From Maribacter arenosus (GTDB lineage Bacteria > Bacteroidota > Bacteroidia > Flavobacteriales > Flavobacteriaceae), in the NCBI RefSeq assembly GCF_014610845.1, contig NZ_JABTCG010000001.1, positions 558,001 to 622,000 of the forward strand: 64,000 nt of DNA, given 5' to 3'. Below are positions 44,313 to 54,624 of the stretch, in pieces. A program made the translations under genes and the position numbers. The notes beneath the pieces were generated by a model that worked only from the letters and a program-made list of their open reading frames with translations, was not told where the DNA came from and searched no databases. Positions within the stretch are counted from its first letter, which is position 1, and every line of letters begins with the position of its first letter.

Positions 44313-45545
44313 TCAATCCCGAACACAACGCACCGAAAATCCGTAGTTTTTACTAAGATTGATGATATCCAACTCCCCCGGATCTAGTAGAATATACCGG
44401 GCCCATGCGCTGCCCTCATGATATTCGGTTGCGGTCCAAAAATAAGGGTATATTCCTATGTCATAGAAAACGCCATCCCTATTGCGTTTTCCGCCTGGTA
44501 ATCCTTTAAAAACCCCCATAGTCATTTTTTCCGCTGCTTTAAATGGCCCACCCAGTTCATCGATCAATACCTGATAATCGGCATAGGTGGCGACATGCCA
44601 TCCTTTTGGCGCAATATTTCTTGGATCACTGGCCGCATACCAGTTATAAAGTCGCCCGTAGGAGTCGACATGTTCGGCATTGTTGTCATAGTTGCAATAG
44701 GCACCTGTTTTCGTAGTATTCCATAACCCATTGTCCGAAATGTTTTCGATGGGATCTCCATTTTGATAGGATGTGGTTTTCAGGTTTTCGGCCATCCATA
44801 CCTGTGTTCCGATTGTCACTGTAGCATATACATTCCCTTCTACATCCGAAACGGTTCTTTTATAGGGCTTTACATAGACTGAGTTACCATAGGCGGTGCC
44901 TTCGCTATTTGTTGCATACGCCCGGACATAATAGGTGCTATCAGGATCCATACCGGTAATCTTACTTGTAAAATCGCCCTTTCCCTGCCCATCCAAAGTT
45001 TTATGGTCCAAAAGTGTTGGTAGGTTGTTCACACTCCAACAAACCCCTCTTGCCGTTACACTGCTTTTTCCTTCAAAAGTAATCGTACCCCCACTTTTAC
45101 CTGAGGTTGATGTTACATTTGAAATAGGGCTCGTGCGTAGTAAGGGAAGGTCTGAATTCTTGGTGATAAAGGATACCTCATCCCCATAAGAAGTACCATC
45201 TGTATTACTGGCATAGGCCCTGACATAGTAGGTAGTGCCTGGGGATAAATTGGTAAGCTCACTCACAAAACTACCATCGCCTGTGCCATCCACCGTCTTC
45301 TTATGCTGTGTCGTGGGCATCGGTTCAGTGCTCCAACAAATGCCCTTCGAATTCACTACTGCCCTACCGCTATTATAAACACGCCCTCCGCCAATTGCTG
45401 TCGTTTCACTGATAAAATTTATTTCATCGGTGGAAACATTATTTGCCGAACCCATGGTATCATGTGTCTCGCAACCCATAAAAACGACCATGACCATGAA
45501 CAGTATGTATGATAGATAATCCCAGATTTTTTTAAAGATGATCAT
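44313..45545 (-). CDS. FISUMP-domain lipoprotein
   Basis: This 410-residue protein has a lipobox ending VFMGC. Two fibronectin-like repeats of about 95 residues follow, each with the pattern GVCWS or GICWS ... LSPGTTYYVRAYASNTDGTSYG. The C-terminal half is a FISUMP domain (Fibrobacter major paralogous domain): IGTQVWMAENLKTTSYQNG, YGRLYNWYAA and GWHVATYADY. These surface proteins are common in Bacteroidetes, with unknown binding partners. Confidence 0.87.
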   Translation of the reverse strand: MIIFKKIWDYLSYILFMVMVVFMGCETHDTMGSANNVSTDEINFISETTAIGGGRVYNSGRAVVNSKGICWSTEPMPTTQHKKTVDGTGDGSFVSELTNLSPGTTYYVRAYASNTDGTSYGDEVSFITKNSDLPLLRTSPISNVTSTSGKSGGTITFEGKSSVTARGVCWSVNNLPTLLDHKTLDGQGKGDFTSKITGMDPDSTYYVRAYATNSEGTAYGNSVYVKPYKRTVSDVEGNVYATVTIGTQVWMAENLKTTSYQNGDPIENISDNGLWNTTKTGAYCNYDNNAEHVDSYGRLYNWYAASDPRNIAPKGWHVATYADYQVLIDELGGPFKAAEKMTMGVFKGLPGGKRNRDGVFYDIGIYPYFWTATEYHEGSAWARYILLDPGELDIINLSKNYGFSVRCVRD

Positions 45546-45634
45546 GTTGGAAATTAATGGCCTATACGATAAAGTTACTTTTTTTTCGCAAGATATGGGA
45601 GGTGTTCATCGGACAAGGTCGCCAACGGCTACTT

Positions 45635-48112
45635 TTAGAGTTCGATTTCCGTAAAGAGTCGCAAATCCCTAGAGGAAGAACCCGCACGTATGGTATAGTT
45701 ACCCTTTTCGATCGACCAACCCATATTATCCTCATCCCAGTATCGCAATTCGGATATAGGTATCTGTACCATCACGTCAACGATTTCTTCAGATTCTAGC
45801 GTAGGGGTTTTCCAAAAGGCCTTTAGCTCTTGGATTGGACGATCTATTGTCGAATTCGGTTTGGAAACATAAAACTGCACTACTTCTTTCCCAGGTAGAT
45901 TACCGATATTCTTAACTTTCAAAGTAACTGTAATCATACCATTCTCCTTATTAGCCTCTATATCGCTAAACTCAAAATCGGTATAGGAAAGGCCATATCC
46001 AAAAGGATAGGACACCTCTATTTTGGCTTTATCAAAATGCCTATACCCCACATAAACCCCTTCTTCATATACTGTATAATCTTTGTTTCTTATTTTTTTA
46101 TGTTCAGGCTTTTCTTCCTTTCCTAAGAACATATCCACAACCTTCATGGGTTCCCCATCCAAAGGAAAATTGGCATTGGAGGCATGGTCATCAAGATGGA
46201 TTGGAAAGGTCATAGGTAGCTTCCCGCTTGGATTCACTTTTCCTGCTAAAATATCAGCTACCGAGTTTCCGCCTTCCTGTCCACCTTGCCAGGCCAGTAA
46301 AATGGCATCAGGTTGATTTTTCCATGAAGCTGTTTCTATGACTCCACCAATATTGAGTATAACCACCACCTTCTTACTAGCTGCATGGTAAATCTCACAA
46401 GTACGTTTTATCAACCTACTTTCTAATTCCGTCAACAAGAAATCATCCGCTTCAACCCTGTCCCCTCCTTCACCCGCATTTCTACCTATTGATATAATGG
46501 CCATATCGGAAGTTCTTGCAATCTCATTCAATTGTTCCGTTGTGTAATCGATCTGTGGTGGGCTGTAAGGCGTCAACATGGCAGAAAAACCCTCGGGTTT
46601 AACAAATTCTTCCTCGTGCAATCCTTTGAATTCTTCAAAAATACCCTTAGCCTTTTCATTGATTTCAAATCCGACATTTTGCTGGCCTTGCCCCATAATG
46701 GCCTTGCTTTCAAGCGACATGGATTTCAGCTCTGCGCCAACGTTCAACAAGCCTTGCTCCAAAGAAATGGAATACGCCTCATTCACATCGCCAGAACCGG
46801 TTCCCCCTGCTATGAAGTCATACGAAGTTGAGCCCAATAGTGCTACATTGACATTTTCGGTAATCGGCAAAACGCCATCATTCTTTAATAGCGTCATGCC
46901 TTCTGAAGCAGATAGCCTGGTAATTTGTGCATGGGCTGCAAGATCGGGATTGTTGGTGTATTCGGAATTATCCATTTTATGTGATTCAATCACAAGTTTC
47001 AAAATACGTTTTGCAGATGTATCGATTACCTCGTCGGACAATGCCCCATCCTTATAGCCATTCAACAATGCTTTCCACTGTTTTTTGGTACCGGGTTCCA
47101 ATAAATCGTTCCCGGCTTTGATCTGTTCAACAGCATTTTGACCCCCAAACCAATCTGACATTACCAGACCATTAAATCCCCATTCGTCCCTTAAAACATC
47201 GGTAAGCAGATACCTGCTTTGGGAAGTATAGGTACCATTCACCATGTTATAGGATGACATGACCGTCCATGGTTGGGACTTTTTTACAATGAGCTCAAAT
47301 CCCTTCAAATAAATCTCTCGTAAGGCCCTTTCAGATATCTTGGTATCATTGAAATTCCTGTTGGTTTCCTGGTTGTTGGCCACATAGTGTTTCACCGAAG
47401 CACCTACACCGTTAGATTCTATTCCATTGACCATGGCCGCACCGATAAACCCGGTCAGCACGGGATCTTCGGAATAATATTCAAAATTCCGGCCACAAAG
47501 TGGATGCCGATGAATATTCGCTCCAGGTCCCAGAATTACATCAACCCCATATTCCTTGGCTTCATTCCCCATTGCTCTACCCACTTCTTCGACGAGGTCA
47601 ACATTCCATGTGGAAGAAAGCAACGTTCCTATAGGAAATGCGGTTGCATAATACGACCGCTCTTCCCCCTTGCGAGAAGGCTCAATACGCAGTCCAGCTG
47701 GTCCGTCGGAAAGGTAAACTGTAGGGATACCCAATCTCGGGGTTGGCACAATAGTCCCAACAGCTCCGGGAATTCCTTCACCCGGCTCAACCATTCCTAC
47801 TCCAGATGCCATACCCGAACCTTTAAGCAGATGTATTTTCTCCTCTATGGTCATTTGGGAAAGCAAATCAGATGCCCGTTCTTCGGTAGACCTTCGATCG
47901 TCTTCATAAATTTCCAAAGCCCCATTGTTATTTCGGTCAATGAACGTGTAACCATCTATGGTTATCTCCTGAAGGTCTTTATTTTCAACAAAGTCCTTTT
48001 CAAATGTGAGGAAGGAGGATTTAATATAGATCCATCCTATGAGCGCCAAGATCAACGCTAAAGCTATCAATGAACCCAACGAAATCAATGTAATTCTTAG
48101 CCCCTTTTTCAT
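45635..48112 (-). CDS. Glycoside hydrolase family 3 (beta-glucosidase-like)
   Basis: This 825-residue enzyme has an N-terminal transmembrane anchor (about 5-27), a GH3 N-terminal TIM barrel with KHYVANNQE and the nucleophile region GLVMSDWFGGQN, then a GH3 C-terminal domain (about 400-600) and a fibronectin-III-like C-terminal domain. It should hydrolyse beta-linked glycosides in the periplasm. The ATG at 48112 is preferred, since the upstream codons interrupt the N-terminal anchor layout. Single gene. Confidence 0.9.
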   Translation of the reverse strand: MKKGLRITLISLGSLIALALILALIGWIYIKSSFLTFEKDFVENKDLQEITIDGYTFIDRNNNGALEIYEDDRRSTEERASDLLSQMTIEEKIHLLKGSGMASGVGMVEPGEGIPGAVGTIVPTPRLGIPTVYLSDGPAGLRIEPSRKGEERSYYATAFPIGTLLSSTWNVDLVEEVGRAMGNEAKEYGVDVILGPGANIHRHPLCGRNFEYYSEDPVLTGFIGAAMVNGIESNGVGASVKHYVANNQETNRNFNDTKISERALREIYLKGFELIVKKSQPWTVMSSYNMVNGTYTSQSRYLLTDVLRDEWGFNGLVMSDWFGGQNAVEQIKAGNDLLEPGTKKQWKALLNGYKDGALSDEVIDTSAKRILKLVIESHKMDNSEYTNNPDLAAHAQITRLSASEGMTLLKNDGVLPITENVNVALLGSTSYDFIAGGTGSGDVNEAYSISLEQGLLNVGAELKSMSLESKAIMGQGQQNVGFEINEKAKGIFEEFKGLHEEEFVKPEGFSAMLTPYSPPQIDYTTEQLNEIARTSDMAIISIGRNAGEGGDRVEADDFLLTELESRLIKRTCEIYHAASKKVVVILNIGGVIETASWKNQPDAILLAWQGGQEGGNSVADILAGKVNPSGKLPMTFPIHLDDHASNANFPLDGEPMKVVDMFLGKEEKPEHKKIRNKDYTVYEEGVYVGYRHFDKAKIEVSYPFGYGLSYTDFEFSDIEANKENGMITVTLKVKNIGNLPGKEVVQFYVSKPNSTIDRPIQELKAFWKTPTLESEEIVDVMVQIPISELRYWDEDNMGWSIEKGNYTIRAGSSSRDLRLFTEIEL

Positions 48113-48387
48113 TGTATTATTTTTATTCCAGTATCCCACAAAGGTAATCATATCGGATTTCTACTATGCCATAAAGAGAGGATATTTACAACCAGAAAGG
48201 AGCAAAATCAGTGTTGTTGAAAACCATTGATAACTCCCTATTCTTACGTACTTAGCATGACCGAAATTTCTACTAACTTCGTTACCCGTGTTGAACTTGT
48301 TTCAACATCGGTGGATATAAATGATTAAAACCGATTCCTATCCTAATACATTGGCAAACATTTATGCTAACCTATAACCACTAAATT

Positions 48388-49584
48388 ATGAAGCGATTAC
48401 TTTTTTCACTGATTATCATTTCGATATTAACCGGATGTAAAACCCAGGAACAACAAAGTAAAATTGTAGTTGATTCATCACCCCTGAATGCCTATTTTCA
48501 AAAAAGCAATCTTCCTGCTGCAATTATGGGTTATAGCACTAAGGACGGAAAAATGGGCTGGTATGCATATGGTCCATCGGTATGGGGTGGAAAAGACACG
48601 ATACATGAAAATAATATCTTTAGAATCTATTCAATGACGAAGGCTATTGCGTCTGTTGCTGCATTACAACTCGTTGAACAAGGTTTGATAGATCTAGATG
48701 AGCCTTTGGATGAGTTAATGCCAGAAATGACCTCTATACCGATATTAACAATAGAAGGGGATATTGTTGAAGCCAGTAAAAGCATAACTTTAAGACATCT
48801 ACTAAACCATACTGCCGGATTTGGATATGATTTATTTGATGAGCGTCTGCAAACCTTTGATAAAACAGGATGGGAACACGATGACTTACCAAGATTGTTC
48901 GAAGCCGGTGAACAATGGCATTATGGAAGAAATACAGATTGGGTAGGAAAAATTATTGAAAAAATAAGTGGGGATAACCTCGAAGATTACTTAAGGAAGA
49001 ATATTACTGGACCATTAAAAATGAATAGTACTTGGTTTAATGTTCCTGATAACTTGAAAGAAAAGATTGTTTCCTGGGGAATGAGAGATTCCATTGGATT
49101 TAAAGAATACCCTCGCATTCCAGCAGTGCCCGTTACGGAATTTATTGGTGGTGAAGGTTTATTCGGGTGTCCTAAAGATTACCTCACATTTCTTACTTGC
49201 ATTATGAATAAAGGTAAATATGAAGGTGGTCAAATCCTTAAACCTGAAACAGTTGGGTTATTGTTCAAAAATGCGCTTCCCAACGGCCTTACCCTCAATT
49301 TTGATATCCCAGAAGGCGGACTGCCGGATACAGTAGGGCATTTTCTAGATGAATCGGACACCTTTAGTTTAGCTTGGGCAATTGAAAATAGCGATAATGA
49401 GATGGTGCGCACGAAAGGCTCGGCATATTGGGCAGGAGTTGCTAATTCCTATTACACGTTGGATAATGATAAAGGGATTGCGATCGTTTATTTTACGCAG
49501 TTTCTCCCTTTTAACGATAAAACATCTTATGGTTTTTATCGACTCTTTGAAAAGGAGTTCTACGCTAGTCTTAAAACTAAATAA
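48388..49584 (+). CDS. Serine hydrolase, class C beta-lactamase-like lipoprotein
   Basis: This 398-residue protein has a lipobox ending ILTGC. The class C fold is supported by the SxxK motif SMTK (IYSMTKAIAS) and a YxN-type element YGRNTD, plus LLNHTAGFGYD. It is an exported esterase or transpeptidase-like hydrolase. It is the second such enzyme in the window but not a close duplicate of 38559-39887. Single gene. Confidence 0.87.
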   Translation: MKRLLFSLIIISILTGCKTQEQQSKIVVDSSPLNAYFQKSNLPAAIMGYSTKDGKMGWYAYGPSVWGGKDTIHENNIFRIYSMTKAIASVAALQLVEQGLIDLDEPLDELMPEMTSIPILTIEGDIVEASKSITLRHLLNHTAGFGYDLFDERLQTFDKTGWEHDDLPRLFEAGEQWHYGRNTDWVGKIIEKISGDNLEDYLRKNITGPLKMNSTWFNVPDNLKEKIVSWGMRDSIGFKEYPRIPAVPVTEFIGGEGLFGCPKDYLTFLTCIMNKGKYEGGQILKPETVGLLFKNALPNGLTLNFDIPEGGLPDTVGHFLDESDTFSLAWAIENSDNEMVRTKGSAYWAGVANSYYTLDNDKGIAIVYFTQFLPFNDKTSYGFYRLFEKEFYASLKTK

Positions 49585-49761
49585 CAATCCGCTAAGCTAT
49601 GATAGCTATAAGTGACTATCCTGTCAAAGTCGTTCGGGAGGGTACCGAGGTCTAGGTTATTTACGAGAATCCTAAACGATTATTATCTTGGCTTATCCCT
49701 GAGCGCGGTGGTCATGTTCAGAAAGAAAAGTGCTAATCCATAAAATCGCTCATAAACCAAC

Positions 49762-51009
49762 CTATTCCTTGTTTTTTTCCTCGATCCATTTAGACAAATA
49801 CTTAGTGCTATTCAGTGTTTGGTGCCTTAATAGTGCTCCCAAGAAATTTGCTTCCCGGAGCTTTACTAGGTTGTTTTCAAGGGATTCAATGTTGTCCAAA
49901 AGCCTTTTATCCAATACTTTTCTGTTATAGAATGTGTTGATGATAGCTACCCCGTTTTCTTGTGATTGCCGCCAGTCGGATGCATGGTTGTATAGGGCAA
50001 CAGCAGCATTGGCAAAACTTTCGGCATCATCAGTAACCCAACCACTCCAAGGTAAATCCCCATGCATCCCCTCTGCTCCGATACTGGTGGTAATACTGGG
50101 CGTACCGTAGCCCATGGCATCTATCAATTTCCCTTTAATCCCAGCGCCAAAACGCAAGGGCGCCAAATTGATCCTGTGTTTTTTCATAACCTCTTCCACA
50201 CTTTCAATCCAGCCTTCGATATAAAATCCTGATGACGGATGATGCATTTCTTGCAACTGCTGCGGAAAGTAGCTACCGTATACATGTATCTTGGCATCGG
50301 GCAAGGCCTCTCGGATCAAGGGCCAAATCTCTTGTTTTAACCAAACCATCGCATCAATATTGGGGGCATGCTTGCCATTACCGATACAGACAAAGTCCTT
50401 TCGGGCATTGAAGCCTGGCCAATTGGCCATTTTGGAATCGGTAATGGGATCCAATTGAAAAGGTAGATGCAACAACAATTTTTTGTCGATGTTAACCGCT
50501 TGTTGCAACAGCTTCATTTCATAGGTGGAGATGATCAAAGAAAGGTCAGAACGATAGATAGCAGCCATTTCACGTTTGGTCATATCGTTCCGCAACCACT
50601 TTTCAACCGTAAAGCGGATATTCTTTTTAAAATGCCGCTCCCTTACTTGCCGTAGGGAATGTAGGTCTTCGGTATCGAGGATCCTCAGGGCATTCGGGGC
50701 GAATTCCGTGACACGCCAACCGAACTGCTCCTCAGTAAAAAAACGGTCGAACAAAACTATGTTGGGGGCTAACTCTTTTACATACGTATCAAAACCGGAA
50801 TCGTTCAAAAATATTTTTTGCACTTTAATCCCGAGGGCCTCCAGATCTGTCGAATATTTGGTTTTCGTTGCCGTACTGGCAAAGGTAATGTCATACAATT
50901 GTTCCTGAAAAATGCGTATTAATTGCATCATACGTCTACCGGCCGCCGTTGTAATAGGTTCAGGCCAAGTATAGCCGATAATAAGGAGTTGTTTTGGTAT
51001 TTCCGGCAT
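49762..51009 (-). CDS. Glycosyltransferase, GT4/GT-B fold
   Basis: This 415-residue protein has a GT-B layout. The N-terminal domain starts LLIIGYTWPEPITTAAGRR; the C-terminal nucleotide-sugar-binding part contains VCIGNGKHAPNIDAMVWL, IHVYGSYFP and LAPLRFGAGIKGKLIDAMGYGTPSITTSIGAEGM, typical of GT4-type enzymes. It is probably involved in surface polysaccharide synthesis; no other polysaccharide genes lie nearby. Confidence 0.83.
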   Translation of the reverse strand: MPEIPKQLLIIGYTWPEPITTAAGRRMMQLIRIFQEQLYDITFASTATKTKYSTDLEALGIKVQKIFLNDSGFDTYVKELAPNIVLFDRFFTEEQFGWRVTEFAPNALRILDTEDLHSLRQVRERHFKKNIRFTVEKWLRNDMTKREMAAIYRSDLSLIISTYEMKLLQQAVNIDKKLLLHLPFQLDPITDSKMANWPGFNARKDFVCIGNGKHAPNIDAMVWLKQEIWPLIREALPDAKIHVYGSYFPQQLQEMHHPSSGFYIEGWIESVEEVMKKHRINLAPLRFGAGIKGKLIDAMGYGTPSITTSIGAEGMHGDLPWSGWVTDDAESFANAAVALYNHASDWRQSQENGVAIINTFYNRKVLDKRLLDNIESLENNLVKLREANFLGALLRHQTLNSTKYLSKWIEEKNKE

Positions 51010-51118
51010 CGGATTTATAGGGTTTATCGATGTATTGAATGGCTACAGCAATCATGGACCGTACTTTTTGGTCCATTGTTCGCTGCATTTCGAATCACCA
51101 ACTTTACTTAGGCCTGGA

Positions 51119-52630
51119 TCACATCCGCTCAGCGAATAGTTTGGAAATCCTTGAACGTAATCTACGTTCATAATCCTCTTCTAACCATTCTTTGTAATTC
51201 TTGGTGTTGTTCATTATGCAATAGGAATATTGACGTACCCGATAGGCGATTTCCTCTTTCAAGGATTTGGCCAGTATACGGGCATCAAAGACATCCTCGG
51301 CATTTTCAACGCAAATTTTGGCATGTTGTTCTATACTGTTTTCCAAAACAAGTTTTGATTTTAAACCTTGGGCAAAGATCTTTTTGTATTCGGCCTTTAC
51401 ATCGAACTCAATATTTTTGGAAGCTGCAAATTTTTCACGTAACTCTTGTGGCATCTCGTAAACGAACTCCCGTTCAATTTCCTCATCGTTCTTTATGTTT
51501 TCAAGATAGAAATCAGGGAAATGGAAGATTTCCTGCCAATCGATAGGCGCATTCCACATCCCGAAACGGGCGACATTATTTCCTAAGTCTACCACGGTAA
51601 ATTCCTCCTTGTCAGGCAATATCCTAGAGCCCCGACCGATCATTTGAAAGTATAGGGTCAAGGAACGGGTAGCCCTATTTAGCATTATGGTTTCAACGGT
51701 AGGTTCATCGAAACCAGTGGTCAAAATACTGACCGAGGTGAGAATGGCATCAGGGGTCTCTGAAAACCATTTTAGAATTTCCCTCCTCTCTGCAGCTGAA
51801 TTTTTATTGTCTAAGTGCCTAATGGGGAGACCGGCTTTTTTGAAGGTCTCATACACATAGATCGAGGTATTGATACCATTGTTGAAAATAAGGGTCTTTT
51901 TCCCTTTCGAAATCTCATTATAGGCACTCAACAGTTTGCCCAACATGCTTTGGTTACCATAGAGTTCATCCGATGACTTTACCGTATAATCCCCGTTAAT
52001 CCCAAGCTTTAGACCCTGCAGGCTCACATCATAATTATACATATTGGCCTTCGCCAAGAACTTTCTTTTTATCAATGAGGCAATAGACTCGCCCACGATC
52101 AACTTTTTATAATTGTCCTTCATCGGGAGTTTGATGTTGGAACTTAATGGCGTTGCTGTAACCCCTAAAATGACAGCATTCTCAAAATATTTAAAGAGCT
52201 TGCGGAACGAGTTGTAGTGGGCCTCATCGATGATCACAAGGCCTATATTGTTGATTTCAACCTTATCGTCCTGTAAACGATTGTTCAAGGTCTCTACCAT
52301 GGCCACAAAACACATATACTTGTTTTGGTCTCTCAGCTCCTTTACCTCACTATTGATGATTTTGTTCTTGACCCCAAAACCACTGAGCATGCGGGAAGTC
52401 TGTTGGCTTAATTCTATGCGATGTGTTAGTACAACGACCTTTTTATTGGTTTTGGAGATATACCGTTTGGCTATTTCAGAAAAAACAACCGTTTTGCCCC
52501 CACCCGTTGGCAATTGGTATAGCAGATTAACATTATCAGGTGCTTCCTCCAAATAATCGAAAATCGTATTGAGGTCTTCCAGCTGATAATCGTATAGCGT
52601 CTTTTCCGTTGTATTTTTTTGTATCTCCAA
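51119..52630 (-). CDS. DEAD/DEAH-box SF2 helicase-like ATPase
   Basis: This 503-residue protein contains SF2 motifs: I (LPTGGGKT, about 42-49), II (IDEAH), III (GVTATP) and VI (QMIGRGSR), with domain 2 in about 220-360. The C-terminal 130 residues are lineage-specific. The only reasonable start in the frame is a TTG at 52630; no in-frame ATG lies upstream before a stop. Relatives act on duplex DNA or RNA. No defence-system partner is adjacent. Confidence 0.84.
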   Translation of the reverse strand: MEIQKNTTEKTLYDYQLEDLNTIFDYLEEAPDNVNLLYQLPTGGGKTVVFSEIAKRYISKTNKKVVVLTHRIELSQQTSRMLSGFGVKNKIINSEVKELRDQNKYMCFVAMVETLNNRLQDDKVEINNIGLVIIDEAHYNSFRKLFKYFENAVILGVTATPLSSNIKLPMKDNYKKLIVGESIASLIKRKFLAKANMYNYDVSLQGLKLGINGDYTVKSSDELYGNQSMLGKLLSAYNEISKGKKTLIFNNGINTSIYVYETFKKAGLPIRHLDNKNSAAERREILKWFSETPDAILTSVSILTTGFDEPTVETIMLNRATRSLTLYFQMIGRGSRILPDKEEFTVVDLGNNVARFGMWNAPIDWQEIFHFPDFYLENIKNDEEIEREFVYEMPQELREKFAASKNIEFDVKAEYKKIFAQGLKSKLVLENSIEQHAKICVENAEDVFDARILAKSLKEEIAYRVRQYSYCIMNNTKNYKEWLEEDYERRLRSRISKLFAERM

Positions 52631-53001
52631 ACAGGTATTTTTGTAATTCTTATACTGGATTTCCTTTTCGCTTCGGCAAAGTCCAATTTTGCAAAATTAA
52701 CAGAAATAAATACCTGCACGAAATTTAAAAGCGGAAATTCTCGAAAAATAAAAACGGCATTCTGAAAGAATTTCTCTACATGGTTGATGAAGAACGATTT
52801 AACCCTTAAACTACAACGATTAATTGAAATTGGATTCTTGCCGGTGTTTGACCTGAACCAAGTTGAAGCCTCGAAAAGACGATCCTGTCGTTTCCTTTAG
52901 GATGGTGATCGCAGGTGAGAATAAGTCAATGGGTATAAACTCAATCCAAAACCGCATTGTTTCACACCAATCACCGTTCGGGATGTCAAGTCCAGTATAT
53001 T
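52631..53001. other. Intergenic stretch, nothing recognised
   Basis: This gap before the helicase holds a short plus-strand open frame (52863-53051) that runs into the antisense of the next gene and looks spurious. No RNA, repeat or clear promoter was recognised. Confidence 0.35.
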
Positions 53002-53931
53002 TTAATACTTTTTGGTATCGGATACCCGATTCAATAAGGCTTCGCCACTGATTAGCCTACGGTAATTCTCAATGATTTGGGGCACCACCGAATTGGTATC
53101 TGAAACGCTGGCGTAATGCGGGGTCATATGAACCTTGGGGTGTTCCCAAAAAGGATGATCCGAACGCAAAGGCTCTTGATGGTACACATCTAAACAAGCC
53201 CCCGCTAGATGACCATTATCGAGCATTTTCAGAAGGTCCTCATCAACAAGATGACCACCGCGGGCCACATTGATAACGTGCGCCCCTTTTGGTAATTGAT
53301 TAAAAAGTTCAGCATTCAGGATACCCGTAGTTGAAGGGGTCAAAGGTAACAAACATACCAAGATCTGGGTCGATTGCAGAAATTCCGCCTGTGCGTGGGA
53401 ACCCGTAAATGTCTTGACTCCCTTTATATTCTTTTCTGAACCGGACCAGCCTTGGACCCTAAAACCAAAACGGACCAAATCCTTGGCCAGTACCGATCCC
53501 AAGGCCCCAAGTCCCATTATTCCGACGGTCATATCGGCAATGCGCTTGTACGCGATAGGTTTCCAAATCGTATTACCTTGATCCACCTTATAGTGATACA
53601 AATTTTTTAACTGGGCAAGGATCAAGGCAATAACATGCTCGGACATATCCATCGCCAAGTATTCATCAACCACCCGCGTTATTGGAATATGGGAAGGCAA
53701 CTGTGGATCTTCGAATAAGAAATCTACCCCCGCACCGCTAGATGCGATACATTCCAAGTTGGGATACCCCACGATAGTGCCTTTAGGATGTTTCCAGACC
53801 AACGCCATTTTTATGGCTTCCCTTGGGTGGTCTTCCAAATAACTATAAACAGGTATTTGGGGTGCATATAATTGCAATGCTTCCTTCCACATACCTATTT
53901 TGTCGTCTTGTCTAATAATTACTATTCCCAT
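53002..53931 (-). CDS. 2-hydroxyacid dehydrogenase, GhrA-like
   Basis: This protein of about 309 residues belongs to the D-isomer-specific 2-hydroxyacid dehydrogenase family. The NAD-binding motif is GIMGLGALGSVLAKDL, and the catalytic Arg/Glu/His regions are VNVARGGHLVDEDLL, HQEPL and HPFWEHPKVHMTPH. GhrA-type enzymes reduce glyoxylate or hydroxypyruvate. The start at 53931 lies one base after the DUF6155-like stop. Confidence 0.88.
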   Translation of the reverse strand: MGIVIIRQDDKIGMWKEALQLYAPQIPVYSYLEDHPREAIKMALVWKHPKGTIVGYPNLECIASSGAGVDFLFEDPQLPSHIPITRVVDEYLAMDMSEHVIALILAQLKNLYHYKVDQGNTIWKPIAYKRIADMTVGIMGLGALGSVLAKDLVRFGFRVQGWSGSEKNIKGVKTFTGSHAQAEFLQSTQILVCLLPLTPSTTGILNAELFNQLPKGAHVINVARGGHLVDEDLLKMLDNGHLAGACLDVYHQEPLRSDHPFWEHPKVHMTPHYASVSDTNSVVPQIIENYRRLISGEALLNRVSDTKKY

Positions 53932-53932
53932 A

Positions 53933-54442
53933 TCAATCCAAAATATCAAGAGCCCGGGAAAAACCTTCCTCGTTACCCCACTTGTTTTCTTGCGTAAAAT
54001 TGTATGTTTTGACGATCCTATCCCTAAAATTAGGTAATAAAGCATTTAAAGAAATATAACGGACCATTTCGTTGAACGAATTCAGCATGCTCTTATAAAA
54101 CGAATCTGGTACATTGCGATCCATAGAAAAGGCTTGGGCCACTTCAAGATTATATAACATAAGATCGGCCACCAAGTGTGACTCCACTCCCAATTTGATG
54201 AAATGTTTAATATATTTCTGCGCCACGGAACGGCGTGCTTTGGGCCGCCTTCTTTTTAAAGGAAAATATTCGTTCGAAATCTTAGCCTTGGCCTCTTGGA
54301 TCATTTTGTCCTCTTTCGGATTGAAAATGAAATCGTAATATTCTTTTACTACCGGAAATCGGGTATAAAGATCCATGAGCTGTGCTTCTAGCTCTTTCTT
54401 TTTCAGATCTGTCAAATATTTTTTAAGAGCTCTTTTACTCAT
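53933..54442 (-). CDS. DUF6155-like protein
   Basis: This 169-residue cytoplasmic helical protein begins MSKRALKKYLTDLKKKELEAQ and contains DFIFNPKEDKM and RRSVAQKYIKHFIKLGV, which I associate with the DUF6155 family common in Flavobacteria. No function is known. It precedes the 2-hydroxyacid dehydrogenase by one base, so the two are probably coupled. Confidence 0.7.
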   Translation of the reverse strand: MSKRALKKYLTDLKKKELEAQLMDLYTRFPVVKEYYDFIFNPKEDKMIQEAKAKISNEYFPLKRRRPKARRSVAQKYIKHFIKLGVESHLVADLMLYNLEVAQAFSMDRNVPDSFYKSMLNSFNEMVRYISLNALLPNFRDRIVKTYNFTQENKWGNEEGFSRALDILD

Positions 54443-54624
54443 ACCATGTTCTTGGATTTCAAAAATACACTTTGCTCTTAGAAAACAACAGTCCAGTTCG
54501 ACCTAAAATCAAAAACTTCTCATAAATATTGTATAACATTCACGGTATCCTTTGGAAAAGACAGAATTTTAATGTATTATGAACTCTTGTATAATGTTCA
54601 ATTTAAAACACTAATCACACACAT

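Noticed and set aside
43962-44387. 141-codon plus-strand frame
   Set aside because: It runs antisense into the FISUMP-domain gene and has an unlikely composition.
51119-52630. Helicase as part of a phage-defence system
   Set aside because: No nuclease, methyltransferase or other defence gene is adjacent; neighbours are a glycosyltransferase and a 2-hydroxyacid dehydrogenase.
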